The notes: generated by a model not told the origin, from the sequence alone. Numbered from the stretch's first letter, positions 8,201 through 16,593 are shown. The stretch is 40,213 nucleotides of DNA from Ignavibacteria bacterium UBA2333 (GCA_002344895.1 DDUR01000063.1:1-40213); one strand, 5' to 3'. Numbers and translations: made by a program.

Positions 8201-10146
8201 AACGTTGGACTCCACCGTAGTCCTAGTGTGAGTGATCTTCCTGGAGCAACAACGTCCCGAATTGAGAGATGATCAACATATCGGCGATCAGCGAGATTTC
8301 GTCCGTCGAACAGAATGTCGATCCCATCGACAGGATGCCACAGAAGGTTAACATCAAATGTAACGTAGGATGCCGTCCGGTTTTCTGGCTGTAGGACTGT
8401 GGAGATATGATTCTGAGCTTCAACGTATCGAACAGCACAACGTGCAGTGAATGCTGTGAACTGTACGTTGGTATATACTGTTGATGTACGTGGAGGAATC
8501 AGAGCGGCATTGTCTGTTTGTCCGTACCATGCCCTGACGTAGGAAATTGTTGTACCGATAGAAATCCGTTCATTGAGTTTCGCGTTTACCTGCACGTCAG
8601 TGACAAACCTCTGTAATGTTGGCCCGTTAACATAGTTACGTACCGCTGCTGTATTCTCTATCCCAAGTGTTTTCCACGGAGCGATCGCAAAGTGAATCTC
8701 GCCATACAACAGCCGAGCTGACATTGTGATTGTACTGACGTGAAGGGATAAAAACATATCACACGCATATGACACTTCATTCTGGAGTGATGGATTACCT
8801 ACAAGGATGATGTTCGAATTTGGCTCGTACATCCAGAATCCAAACGCTTCAAGATGAGTTGGGAATCTCTCAGCACGTGATAGCCCAACTGAAACGGACG
8901 ACGTGGTTGATGTCGTAAAGCGTAACCTACTGTCTGCCGAAATGGCCATACGTAAAGCCTGAGTATGTGATGAGCCTGCAGCAGCAGAGAGCATACTTGC
9001 AAAGGAGTCATCCAGCAAACGTCGGTCCATTACATCTATTCGCGCTGTTGTACGCCACAGAACGTCGTCGGTCAACATCACGTCGTACGATGGAATGAAG
9101 GCCGCAGACGATAACAAAACATCACCAACATTTGTCATTGATGCCGTTGATTCTCCGTCGAGAGTGGTCATGTTCATAGATGCTCGTGCAAACAGAGACG
9201 TAGCGTCAACTGCAAGAAGTAGGATGCTTGTTTCATCGCTGAATTCCACACTGCTATAGAGACCAACGGTTCGTGTACTTGCTGACATTGGCATGGTCAT
9301 GTTCGGCATAAACAGACGATTGCGGATCTCTTCATGTGATCTCGACAGATCATCCATGATATGCTGTACCCACGAAGAATACAGTCGTGTGTGAACTGGT
9401 AGCCCCTTTATCGCCCCCTGCCATTCTACTCCTATCACTCCTGCCTGTGCACGTCGCGTGTCCATAAGCATACTCGGAAATCCAACGTCGGTGGCAAGAT
9501 TTCCCAAGAATCGTATGGTTATCCGCTGATCCTTGTCAAGATCCGTCGTAACTGCAGCAACAACATTGTCGTGTGCATAACCTGAATGCGCAACATCAAC
9601 TCCACCACCAGCTGTGTAATCACTGGCACGACGTCGAACCCATGCGACACGAATGGCTGAAGCGTCAACCGACGTATTGATATCAAGTCTGCTTCGAACA
9701 GCTGACCCGTTAGGATCGTACCAAAAACCAACGTCGGCCATGGTGCGTGCGTGGCGGGGCTGAAGTAACGAGAAGTTCATTGTCCCACCAGCACCGGAAC
9801 CGTAGGTAAGGTCGCTAGAAGAGACGTCGTAGGCAAGTCGGTCGACGTTCTCTGGTTCTACGTATGACGACGTAGGATCCATATGATCTACGCAGGCAGC
9901 TGTAATCTTCATGCCATTGATGGTCGTGGTAATACGTCCATCCGTCACGCCATCACGGACAATTGTCGCAGCCGTTCGGCCACGCTGCACTTCAACGAGG
10001 CCGGCGCGACGAGCCATGTCATCAAGTGGTGATGCCTCAACAACGACTTCTGATACTTCTCGTACGGGAATCCCGTCCGTTCGGACAGTATCCGCCTGGG
10101 GTATCACGGAGATACCGAGGGTAATCATCGTTATGAGGAGTGACAT
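8197..10146 (-). CDS. OprC/NosA-type TonB-dependent copper receptor
   Basis: This 649-residue outer-membrane receptor has a signal peptide, a TonB-box-like EVVVEAS (33-39), a plug domain and a barrel ending in an aromatic-rich strand (LTLGLRW). The plug contains TAACVDHMDPTSSYV. From family knowledge, the copper receptors OprC and NosA have CxxxM in this place and an HxM in the barrel that together bind copper. Here Cys85/Met89 and His262/Met264 (QHIMDD) reproduce that arrangement. Its position inside the nos operon supports copper supply for NosZ as its job. The start overlaps the upstream lipoprotein stop by one base (TAATG). A NosA name is plausible, but I leave the symbol blank. Confidence 0.88.
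   Translation of the reverse strand: MSLLITMITLGISVIPQADTVRTDGIPVREVSEVVVEASPLDDMARRAGLVEVQRGRTAATIVRDGVTDGRITTTINGMKITAACVDHMDPTSSYVEPENVDRLAYDVSSSDLTYGSGAGGTMNFSLLQPRHARTMADVGFWYDPNGSAVRSRLDINTSVDASAIRVAWVRRRASDYTAGGGVDVAHSGYAHDNVVAAVTTDLDKDQRITIRFLGNLATDVGFPSMLMDTRRAQAGVIGVEWQGAIKGLPVHTRLYSSWVQHIMDDLSRSHEEIRNRLFMPNMTMPMSASTRTVGLYSSVEFSDETSILLLAVDATSLFARASMNMTTLDGESTASMTNVGDVLLSSAAFIPSYDVMLTDDVLWRTTARIDVMDRRLLDDSFASMLSAAAGSSHTQALRMAISADSRLRFTTSTTSSVSVGLSRAERFPTHLEAFGFWMYEPNSNIILVGNPSLQNEVSYACDMFLSLHVSTITMSARLLYGEIHFAIAPWKTLGIENTAAVRNYVNGPTLQRFVTDVQVNAKLNERISIGTTISYVRAWYGQTDNAALIPPRTSTVYTNVQFTAFTARCAVRYVEAQNHISTVLQPENRTASYVTFDVNLLWHPVDGIDILFDGRNLADRRYVDHLSIRDVVAPGRSLTLGLRWSPTL
9402..9419 (-). 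repeat. G-rich double heptamer, copy 2 (copper receptor gene)
   Basis: On the - strand AGGGGGC-GAT-AAAGGGGC, sense to the receptor gene, encoding QGAIKGL between two barrel strands. Confidence 0.75.
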
Positions 10147-10922
10147 TAGGGAACGGCAACGTCGAAGGTCAAGTTTGTAAGGATGCCGTACGGTTTAGAG
10201 ATAAGATTCGTGATAGTCCAGGCACCAGACATTGAAAAGTTCACACTGCCTTTGTATAGACCATCCTCAATGCGTGTTGGTTGAATGTTTCCAACGGATC
10301 CATGTCCCATTGATGGCATCCACGGAGTAATCTCCATGGTGCAATCATCAACAGGTTGATATTCACGAACGTCCGATGTCTGGTAGACGTAGAAGTGTAC
10401 GTCGTTCGCCCCAATCTTCCATGTTGGTGGCGGAATCATTGTTACAACGTAACCACGTTCGTCGTCAACACGAATGTTGCGGACGAGATCTGACGCATCA
10501 ACAGTTACCGCAAACACAGCTACAACCGAGTCTGAATCGGAGTACCGAATTGTTGTATGGAGTTGCCACGAACCAGGCATACCGAAAATGATTCCACATC
10601 GGTATGTGTCACCATACATCGGCCCGTCAATGGGCTTGGTAACAGGACAGCCATGGCCGTGAGATGGCATGACGGTACGGACAGTAATCTTTTGTGGTTT
10701 TGCGCCATCGGGTCGTTGAGCCTTAACGGCTATGGCCGAGTATCCTACTCGCAATGGCGCACCGGAAGTCAGACGGATCGTTGTGCCGTCTACCGTCGTT
10801 ACACCAAGTACATCCGTTGGTGCTGGTGTTACGGTATTATTGTCCGATCCACAACCTGTACTACCAAGAATGACCATGATGATCATGATGGCATTCAGTG
10901 GTAAAAAAGCGTACGTTTTCAT
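10146..10922 (-). CDS. Lipoprotein with two FixH/YtkA-like domains and MPSxGHG motifs, probable copper-handling protein
   Basis: The lipobox is STGC (Cys24). The 258-residue protein has two similar beta-sandwich units. Each contains a Met/His motif: MPSHGHGC (85-92) and MPSMGHGS (202-209). Each is followed by a GxYxxxVxFxMxGxW-type strand (YRCGIIFGMPGSW; LYKGSVNFSMSGAW), the YtkA/FixH pattern. Met/His/Cys clusters of this kind suggest Cu(I) binding, which is an inference. It lies 4 bp after nosL and is coupled to the copper receptor gene, so a periplasmic copper relay between receptor and NosL/NosD is a reasonable guess. It is a paralogue of the lipoprotein at 4578-5345. Confidence 0.82.
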   Translation of the reverse strand: MKTYAFLPLNAIMIIMVILGSTGCGSDNNTVTPAPTDVLGVTTVDGTTIRLTSGAPLRVGYSAIAVKAQRPDGAKPQKITVRTVMPSHGHGCPVTKPIDGPMYGDTYRCGIIFGMPGSWQLHTTIRYSDSDSVVAVFAVTVDASDLVRNIRVDDERGYVVTMIPPPTWKIGANDVHFYVYQTSDVREYQPVDDCTMEITPWMPSMGHGSVGNIQPTRIEDGLYKGSVNFSMSGAWTITNLISKPYGILTNLTFDVAVP

Positions 10923-10926
10923 GTCC

Positions 10927-11457
10927 CTACTCCTCGTAATCTGCCGCAAGTTCGTACACGGCATCGTAATTCCGTGCAGATCCAGGAAATGACAATGCTG
11001 CACGGTCCCGATCGCTGGCAATACTGAAGGCTGCAACATTCATTCCCATGGGCGAACGAATCATCTCACTTTCGAGGTAGAATGCGGTCTGTGCGTTTAT
11101 GAGTGTTCCCGGACGTACAAAATCTGTCACCCAGAGCGAGTGAATGTTGTCCTTGCTTACTGGCTTACCAGAACGAACACTGCCGAGCATACACTCAGGT
11201 GCATCAAATACGTACGTTTTACCTGTTGAGGTGACAAGCTCAGCACCAAACTTTCGGTCCGTGATGCGCATCTTACACGAGTGACAATCTTCCTGTCCAT
11301 ACGTGATTGCGCGTGGTTCCGGGGACCCACATCCACTCATCAGAATGATGACAGCACAAACAACAGGAACGGCAAGACATCGCATAACGACGTCTGTAAA
11401 CGACGTCCTGAAGTTGGCATGTGGTAGGGGGCGCAAGGGGCAACCATTCGTGTTCAT
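10927..11457 (-). CDS. nosL: NosL, copper-chaperone lipoprotein
   Basis: NosL delivers Cu(I) to apo-NosZ in the periplasm. The copper-site stretch EDCHSCKM is visible (Cys58 to Met63), as is the conserved SPMGMN later on. The lipobox LMSGC puts the lipidated Cys at residue 43 if translation starts at 11457. That start overlaps the previous stop as ATGA but gives a long N-terminus, which includes the translated G-rich repeat (CPLRPLPH). An alternative ATG at 11385 gives a normal 19-residue signal peptide, so the first 24 residues may not be translated. Confidence 0.92.
   Translation of the reverse strand: MNTNGCPLRPLPHANFRTSFTDVVMRCLAVPVVCAVIILMSGCGSPEPRAITYGQEDCHSCKMRITDRKFGAELVTSTGKTYVFDAPECMLGSVRSGKPVSKDNIHSLWVTDFVRPGTLINAQTAFYLESEMIRSPMGMNVAAFSIASDRDRAALSFPGSARNYDAVYELAADYEE
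11426..11441 (+). repeat. G-rich double heptamer, copy 3 (nosL 5' end)
   Basis: AGGGGGC-GC-AAGGGGC, preceded by GGT. Antisense to nosL, upstream of its signal peptide. Confidence 0.8.
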
Positions 11458-12038
11458 GATGACACCTTGCGTGAGCGAGACATTCCAACTGAGACGGCAA
11501 CGAGGACAACGCCAAGAGACATCACATAGAATCCAGTGTCTGGCAACGACGTCGCTGTGAAGTTCAACAACACCTTTGTACCAATCAGAGGTGGCTGATA
11601 GTCCATACCCTCGATTTTGATGATAGCATGTGGGTCGAGATTATGACCGTAGTCATATTCCCACTGGTAAAAGTCATAAAGACCTATACCACCAGCAATG
11701 GCCATCAAGCCGATCCATACCATCAGGAGGCGTCGCCGGCCGAGAAGGCCGACGACGACTCCGAGGGCAGACAGTATGCCAACAACCCAAGGCATAATGT
11801 CAAGTTCCGGTATAGAATCAGGTTCAATGCGCTTCATCCCGATGTAGTGATTCAGGTTGTTGATGTTCTCGAGATCATTTTGTGCAGCACCTTCCACACG
11901 ATCGATGTGGATACGAATTCCCAGTCCTGGCGGGGGATACTGTGGTGCAAGAAGATCAATGCGCCACATCGGCAAGACAAACAGGGAAAGTGGCAACAAT
12001 GCGCCAAGAATGGCGAGAAGGCGGGAGAAGCGATTCAT
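11454..12038 (-). CDS. Four-TM membrane protein in the nosB position of the nos operon
   Basis: The 194-residue protein has membrane segments at about residues 6-25, 82-100, 104-122 and 168-187. A periplasmic loop between the first two holds PPPGLGIRIHIDRVEGAAQ and NINNLNHYIGMK (59-69), which look conserved and contain possible metal ligands His64 and Met68. It starts 9 bp after the nosZ stop and overlaps nosL. Clade II nos clusters usually carry a membrane protein gene, nosB, directly after nosZ, and this gene holds that place. I cannot confirm homology to NosB by eye, so no symbol is given. Confidence 0.75.
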   Translation of the reverse strand: MNRFSRLLAILGALLPLSLFVLPMWRIDLLAPQYPPPGLGIRIHIDRVEGAAQNDLENINNLNHYIGMKRIEPDSIPELDIMPWVVGILSALGVVVGLLGRRRLLMVWIGLMAIAGGIGLYDFYQWEYDYGHNLDPHAIIKIEGMDYQPPLIGTKVLLNFTATSLPDTGFYVMSLGVVLVAVSVGMSRSRKVSS

Positions 12039-12047
12039 GGTGTCGTG

Positions 12048-14000
12048 TTACTTATTCCACGAAAGAGGAACGTTCGATCCGGCAGGTGACACGCGAACGT
12101 ATCCCGTCATCTCCTGGTGGAGTGCAGAGCAGAAGTCCGAGCAGTAGAATGGATGAATTCCAGCTCGTTTTGGCTCCCACGTTACCGTGAGCGTTTCGCC
12201 GGGCATAATCAACAATTCGGAGTTGTTGTTGCCGATGATGGAAAAGCCGTGAGGGACATCCCAATCTTGTTCAAGATTGGTTACATGGAAGAAGACCTTG
12301 TCACCAACACGCACTCCTTCGATGTTATCGGGCTTAAAGTGTGAGCGTATGGCGGACCCATACACGTGCACTTCGTTACCCTTACGCTCAACACGTGTTT
12401 CCTTTTCGGACTTCACCATGTAGGGGTGTTTGTTTTCTGCAAGAGGGTAGATCTTCTTTGACTTGTCCTTGATGAGTGTGGCTGGCACGGCCTGTGCGTA
12501 GTGTGGCTCACCAATCGTTGGGAAGTCAAGGATGAGCTTCATCTTGTCGCCGGAGATATCGAACAGCTGTGCTGACTGTGTGAGCTCCGGACCCGTCGGC
12601 AAATAGCGGTCCTTGGTGATCTTGTTATAGGCCACCACATACTTGCCGTATGGCTTCTTCGAATCACCACCTGGAATCATCAAGTGGCCAATGCTGTAGT
12701 ACGTTGGCACGCGGTCTACAACACTGAAGTCCTTCAGCGACCATTTAACGATTTCGGATGATACGAACATGGACGTGTAGGCATATCCGTTACCGTCAAA
12801 CTCTGTGTGGAGAGGACCAAGGCCTGGTTTCTGAACTTCTCCTGCGAGACATTCCTTGTAATTCAAGACAGGAATGTTGTCGATCATCTTATCGAACTTC
12901 TTTGCTTCAATTGCCTTGATCATCTTGGAGTACGACATCACCGGAATCACCGTGGCTAGTTTTCCTCCACCAACAATGAACTCACCTGATGGATCAATGT
13001 CGCATCCGTGTGGTGACTTTGGTGTTGGCATATAGTAGATGATGTCAGACAACTCCGAGGCATCGAGAACCTTTACGGACGTCTTCATTGTATGACGAGC
13101 CGTTTGTGTGGCATCATCAAAGATGTTGTGAGCGTACGTGGCGGCCATCTCCTTGGCTCTACCTTGTGCAACGTACTCTTCACACTTCTTCCAGTTCACA
13201 GCGGCGATAAAGTCCTTATCGTTTTGGCTTGCATTAATCTCTTGCATGGATGCAGCCTTCTCTGAGTTGTAACATGAGAAGAACATCCAATCGTGTGAAG
13301 GTCCCTTACCGGCATGAGCAAGATCGTAGTCAAATCCAGGAACGAGCAGTTGGAAGGCCAGCTCCATGTGACCGGTTGTTTTATCGACCTTGATAAACGA
13401 CAGAGCACCTCGGAACTTTTCACGATCTGCTATCGGCACGTCTTCGTTAGGTATCGGAATCGAAAATCGTGTTCCGGCAACGACGTACTCAGAGTTCTCT
13501 GTTGTAAACGGCGAAGAGTGATTACCCGATGAATTCGGAATCTCGAGAATCTCCTTTGTTCTAAACTCCGCGAGATCAATTCGCGCAACACGTGGCGTGT
13601 TATTCGCATTTCCAAAGATCCACTTCCCATCAGGTACACCATCTGTCATCGACAGTTCAGGGTGGTGGAAATCATCCCAGGGAACAAATCCATGTGAAGT
13701 CATAAGCATGGGTTTTGTCTCTTCAGAATATCCCCACGCCTTTTCAGGGTCAACAGAAAAGACTGGAATAACCCGGAACAAACGTCCGCTCGGTAATCCA
13801 TAGACGGCAAGCTGACCGGAGAAACCACCGGAAACAAAATTGTAGAACTCATCATACTTGCCGGGTGCTACGTAGGCCCGTGAAGCGGCGTCACCAGTAT
13901 CACCGATAGACGAGTCATCACCTGATGAACATCCGATGATAACCAGGGATACAGTGGCAAACATCAGAGTTGCCATAGTCGAGAGTAGGCGATTTTTCAT
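12048..14000 (-). CDS. nosZ: NosZ, nitrous oxide reductase (clade II, lipoprotein type)
   Basis: NosZ reduces N2O to N2. The C-terminal cupredoxin domain carries the CuA motif CSDFCSALHQEM (Cys620, Cys624, His628, Met631). The beta-propeller shows CuZ histidine stretches: DDFHHPELS (His112, His113), SPHGCDIDPSG and GPLHTEFDGNGYAY. The signal is not Tat: it is a short Sec/SPII signal with lipobox VIIGC (Cys24), so the mature enzyme should be lipid-anchored on the periplasmic side. Absence of the twin-arginine signal and the gene order place it in clade II (atypical NosZ). Its start overlaps the cytochrome c stop by 4 bp. Length of 650 fits the family. Confidence 0.97.
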   Translation of the reverse strand: MKNRLLSTMATLMFATVSLVIIGCSSGDDSSIGDTGDAASRAYVAPGKYDEFYNFVSGGFSGQLAVYGLPSGRLFRVIPVFSVDPEKAWGYSEETKPMLMTSHGFVPWDDFHHPELSMTDGVPDGKWIFGNANNTPRVARIDLAEFRTKEILEIPNSSGNHSSPFTTENSEYVVAGTRFSIPIPNEDVPIADREKFRGALSFIKVDKTTGHMELAFQLLVPGFDYDLAHAGKGPSHDWMFFSCYNSEKAASMQEINASQNDKDFIAAVNWKKCEEYVAQGRAKEMAATYAHNIFDDATQTARHTMKTSVKVLDASELSDIIYYMPTPKSPHGCDIDPSGEFIVGGGKLATVIPVMSYSKMIKAIEAKKFDKMIDNIPVLNYKECLAGEVQKPGLGPLHTEFDGNGYAYTSMFVSSEIVKWSLKDFSVVDRVPTYYSIGHLMIPGGDSKKPYGKYVVAYNKITKDRYLPTGPELTQSAQLFDISGDKMKLILDFPTIGEPHYAQAVPATLIKDKSKKIYPLAENKHPYMVKSEKETRVERKGNEVHVYGSAIRSHFKPDNIEGVRVGDKVFFHVTNLEQDWDVPHGFSIIGNNNSELLIMPGETLTVTWEPKRAGIHPFYCSDFCSALHQEMTGYVRVSPAGSNVPLSWNK

Positions 14001-14446
14001 TGTCTTTCGGCTCCTTCTTTCCGGAGGTATTCGAGAACATTCCGTGCGTCTTTTTCATCAACACTTTGGTTCGGCATTTGGACGAGATATTCCTGGAGGA
14101 GACACTTTACGGTGTCATCATTTTGAATCATGGTTTCGGTATCGAGAATCATGTTCATCACATACTCTGGGGTTCTGCGTGTGGCAACGGTACCGAGTGC
14201 TGGCCCCACATATCGTTCGTCCATCTTGTGACAGGCCGAACACTTCGTCTCAAACACTTCGTGTCCGGACTTTACCATGGACTCGTCAATCGTTGGGCCG
14301 ACGTCAACCTTTGTGATCTTTCCGTAGACCTTCTTTTCTGCCTTCGGCATGTCCGCGGCAGTATCCGTCTTCGTTTCTGAATTTGCCCCACATGAAGTGA
14401 GAACGGCTACCGTCGCAAGCATTGCGAGAATTCTATGCAGAGTCAT
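13997..14446 (-). CDS. Lipoprotein monohaem cytochrome c, probable electron donor to NosZ
   Basis: A 149-residue protein with lipobox LTSC (Cys19), a charged linker and a class I cytochrome c domain: CSACH haem site (69-73), GPALG, MNMI and a late VQMPNQ with the likely axial Met124. The ATG at 14446 overlaps the upstream TGA by one base (TGATG); a GTG one codon earlier is also possible. Position directly before nosZ, with coupled translation, suggests that it delivers electrons to CuA. That role is inferred from context. Confidence 0.9.
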   Translation of the reverse strand: MTLHRILAMLATVAVLTSCGANSETKTDTAADMPKAEKKVYGKITKVDVGPTIDESMVKSGHEVFETKCSACHKMDERYVGPALGTVATRRTPEYVMNMILDTETMIQNDDTVKCLLQEYLVQMPNQSVDEKDARNVLEYLRKEGAERQ

Positions 14447-15165
14447 CACAGTACTCCGAGTTGTGAAAGGGTTGTTGAGGAACTGTCATTACGAAGTGCC
14501 GGAAAGAGCACGGCATTCTCGAGATAGACATGCTGACGCAAGTCATCGATAAACTCCGAGAGCATGGCGTAGGCGTGTTTATGCGTCATACATGCAGAGG
14601 CGGGAGCTGTAAACTCATTTGTGAGTGTTCTCAGCCGGTCAATTTTCCGTGAAATGGTGACGTGATCTGCCTCATGACGATCACACATTACATGGACATT
14701 CTCTTTGGCAGCAGGTGACATCATATCATTGCTGCGGGCGGCGACGAATACTGTGCGTTCTTCATCATCAAAATGTTGAAGAAGTGAGTCAGCCATATCA
14801 GCAAAAACAATACGAATGGCCTGAAGCTCTGGAAAGCGTTCACCGTGTTTGGTAATCACCTTGTCAAGTAAGGCCGTGATCGTCGGTATTGCCGAGCGTT
14901 CATAACCATGATGATTCTCTTCGATAAAGTCAGCGAGAAATGCTGGTTTCCATGAGTGCACACGCGGCGGCAGAAAGGAGTCGGCTGCTGTTGACTGTTC
15001 AAACTCGCGCTGCACAACTTCAAGACTTACACCAGCCTTGTGAGCAGCTTCGTCGAGTGTTGCACCAGCTCCACAGCAATAGTCGATGCCGAGCTTGCGA
15101 AAGATGCCGATAGATTCCGGGCGACGCCGGATGATGTCGGCTATGGTGTCATGGCGGGAGAGCAT
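14446..15165 (-). CDS. ric: RIC/YtfE-type di-iron repair protein (ScdA)
   Basis: The N-terminal ScdA/DUF542 domain has DTIADIIRRRPESIGIFRKLGIDYCCG, with the vicinal CC at about residues 30-31. The C-terminal hemerythrin-like domain has repeated His and Glu ligands (FIEENHHGYERSAIP, LLQHFDDEERTVF, DRHEADH, RQHVYLENAVLFP). RIC proteins help repair Fe-S clusters damaged by NO or oxidants in the cytoplasm. The ATG at 15165 has AAGGA about 9 bases upstream; the ORF runs further upstream only through a TTG. It sits between the NsrR-like regulator and the cytochrome, linking the operon to nitrosative stress. Confidence 0.92.
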   Translation of the reverse strand: MLSRHDTIADIIRRRPESIGIFRKLGIDYCCGAGATLDEAAHKAGVSLEVVQREFEQSTAADSFLPPRVHSWKPAFLADFIEENHHGYERSAIPTITALLDKVITKHGERFPELQAIRIVFADMADSLLQHFDDEERTVFVAARSNDMMSPAAKENVHVMCDRHEADHVTISRKIDRLRTLTNEFTAPASACMTHKHAYAMLSEFIDDLRQHVYLENAVLFPALRNDSSSTTLSQLGVL

Positions 15166-15260
15166 GATGTGATCCTTGGTTATTCGACAGTGTCGATTAC
15201 GAGTGAGTCGCAAGTCACATATCCGTCCATTCGAAAGACGAAGCTGCTTCTCGGGACGTA

Positions 15261-15695
15261 TCAGGAAAAAGAAATCCGGAAACCGTCACGCGAAACGCGG
15301 CCGGCAAGATCGGAAATTGTTGTCGATTCAAACATTTGTCGAAGGCGTGTGCGTTCTACAGCCCAGGCAGCGTGCATAGGACAGTGGCGCTCGTTTCCAC
15401 AGCCAGGTAGGCCGAGTAAACAGTCTGTAAAAAGTGAGGTATCATCGACCGTAGCGATGACGTCAAAGAGTGTGATGTGCGACGCGTCCTTTGCCAATGC
15501 TACACCACCTGTGGAACTACGAAATGACCGTAACATTCCTTCCGTTGCAAGTTTGGCAACGATTCGCTTGAGAAAGTGGTACGGAATTCCAAGCTCCTTC
15601 GCCATTCGGTTGATGGGAACGTATTCTGCTTCCTTTGTGTTAATCGCCACGTATGCAAGCGCTTGGATGGCATATGTCGTTGTTTTCGGAAGCAT
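15261..15695 (-). CDS. Rrf2-family regulator, NsrR-like
   Basis: This 144-residue protein has an N-terminal winged helix typical of Rrf2 (TTTYAIQALAYVA, IPYHFLKRIVAKLATEGMLRSFRSSTGGVALAK). Three cysteines, Cys92, Cys99 and Cys105, are spaced C-x6-C-x5-C as in NsrR/IscR Fe-S sensors. NsrR proteins sense NO through a [4Fe-4S] cluster and repress NO-stress genes. Placement directly upstream of ric and the nos genes fits NO-responsive control. The ATG at 15695 matches the usual Rrf2 N-terminus. A GTG at 15755 would start only 6 nt after the -7 box and add 20 unusual residues. It could also be another Rrf2 subtype. Confidence 0.88.
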   Translation of the reverse strand: MLPKTTTYAIQALAYVAINTKEAEYVPINRMAKELGIPYHFLKRIVAKLATEGMLRSFRSSTGGVALAKDASHITLFDVIATVDDTSLFTDCLLGLPGCGNERHCPMHAAWAVERTRLRQMFESTTISDLAGRVSRDGFRISFS

Positions 15696-15745
15696 TGGAG
15701 GTTGTGAGAACGGACTGTTCGTGTGGCAGGTTGATATAGGTGATA

Positions 15746-15763
15746 TGTGAGTCACCGGTCACA
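15746..15763. promoter_or_regulatory. Dyad overlapping the nos-operon promoter, candidate operator
   Basis: TGTGA-N8-TCACA (15746-15763) overlaps the end of the -7 box and the expected transcription start. An internal ACCGGT adds symmetry. It resembles a CRP/FNR-type dyad but has an 8-nt rather than 6-nt spacer. Autorepression by the NsrR-like protein or another regulator is possible. Confidence 0.4.
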
Positions 15764-15791
15764 AATATAGATAAAGATAATCTCATGTCAA
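15762..15791 (-). promoter_or_regulatory. Promoter of the rrf2-ric-nos operon
   Basis: Reading the - strand, TTGACA (15791-15786), a 16-bp spacer and TATATT (15769-15764) form a near-perfect sigma70-like pair. The downstream element continues as TATATTTG, which also fits the Bacteroidetes -7 consensus TAnnTTTG. Confidence 0.65.
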
Positions 15792-15834
15792 GAGGTATGA
15801 TGAAAAAATTCTGTGTGGGGCCGTTGTGCCGTAG

Positions 15835-16566
15835 TTATCGCACAATCACAACTTTTTCACCGGCATCGTACCCAACGATGACGTTGCCGCCGGCTGTTGT
15901 TTGTACGGGTAGGGGAAGGATGCGGCGGCGGATAAGGCGGACGGAAACAGGTGTGCCGGAAGGAGCCGTGATACTACCAGCAGGAATGGAGATTGATGAA
16001 AGGCCCGCAGACTGGATGTCGGTAACAGCTGTAGAATTCATGGACCCAACGGAATACGTGACAACCGTACGGATTGCCTCGTCGGCATTGGATGCTCCGC
16101 CCTGCCAGGTAATCGTATTGTCCACTGAAGCATCAATTGTATCGACAAGGTTCATACGAATCTCACGCACGTCAGAAGCGCGTACCGACGTTGTGCGTAC
16201 TGCGCCATTATTATCCGTATACCGAAACAGTCCCTCACTCAAGGCAACAGATAGGTTCCGTCTGTATTGTGCCTGATTATCACTTGTGAGTGTGAGTGGA
16301 GCACCATTAAACGTAATCGCGTCCTCGGCTGTTAACGTTACGTACTCTCCAGATTCTCCGCCTGTGCGAAAACTCGCCGCGACTGACGTTGAGCCTGCAC
16401 CAACATCTGTTGTCATTTCATACAGCTGAAAAATGTCGTAGGTCTCCCTTTCCTGTACGGTTGTCGGTTGATCATCCGAACACGCCGAAATCATGAAAAG
16501 TAGACTAACGGCAATGAATGCCGTAGTGATACGTGAACGTTGTGGGGTGCGATGTTCTGTGTTCAT
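15835..16566 (-). CDS. Lipoprotein of unknown function
   Basis: A signal peptide ends in MISAC (lipobox), and the mature protein starts SDDQ. The remaining roughly 215 residues are all-beta, Thr/Ser-rich and without a family motif I recognise. It ends in a compact hydrophobic stretch (GYDAGEKVVIVR). It is transcribed away from marR, and the shared 265-bp region carries two palindromes. Its stop lies about 44 bp beyond the -35 element of the nos-operon promoter on the same strand. Confidence 0.7.
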   Translation of the reverse strand: MNTEHRTPQRSRITTAFIAVSLLFMISACSDDQPTTVQERETYDIFQLYEMTTDVGAGSTSVAASFRTGGESGEYVTLTAEDAITFNGAPLTLTSDNQAQYRRNLSVALSEGLFRYTDNNGAVRTTSVRASDVREIRMNLVDTIDASVDNTITWQGGASNADEAIRTVVTYSVGSMNSTAVTDIQSAGLSSISIPAGSITAPSGTPVSVRLIRRRILPLPVQTTAGGNVIVGYDAGEKVVIVR

Positions 16567-16593
16567 GATTCAAACTACGCAAATGAGACCGAC

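Noticed and set aside
15720..15763. Standard FNR/DNR box (TTGAT-N4-ATCAA) in the nos promoter
   Set aside because: Only a single TTGAT half-site is present, followed by GTGAT rather than ATCAA; the better dyad is TGTGA-N8-TCACA.
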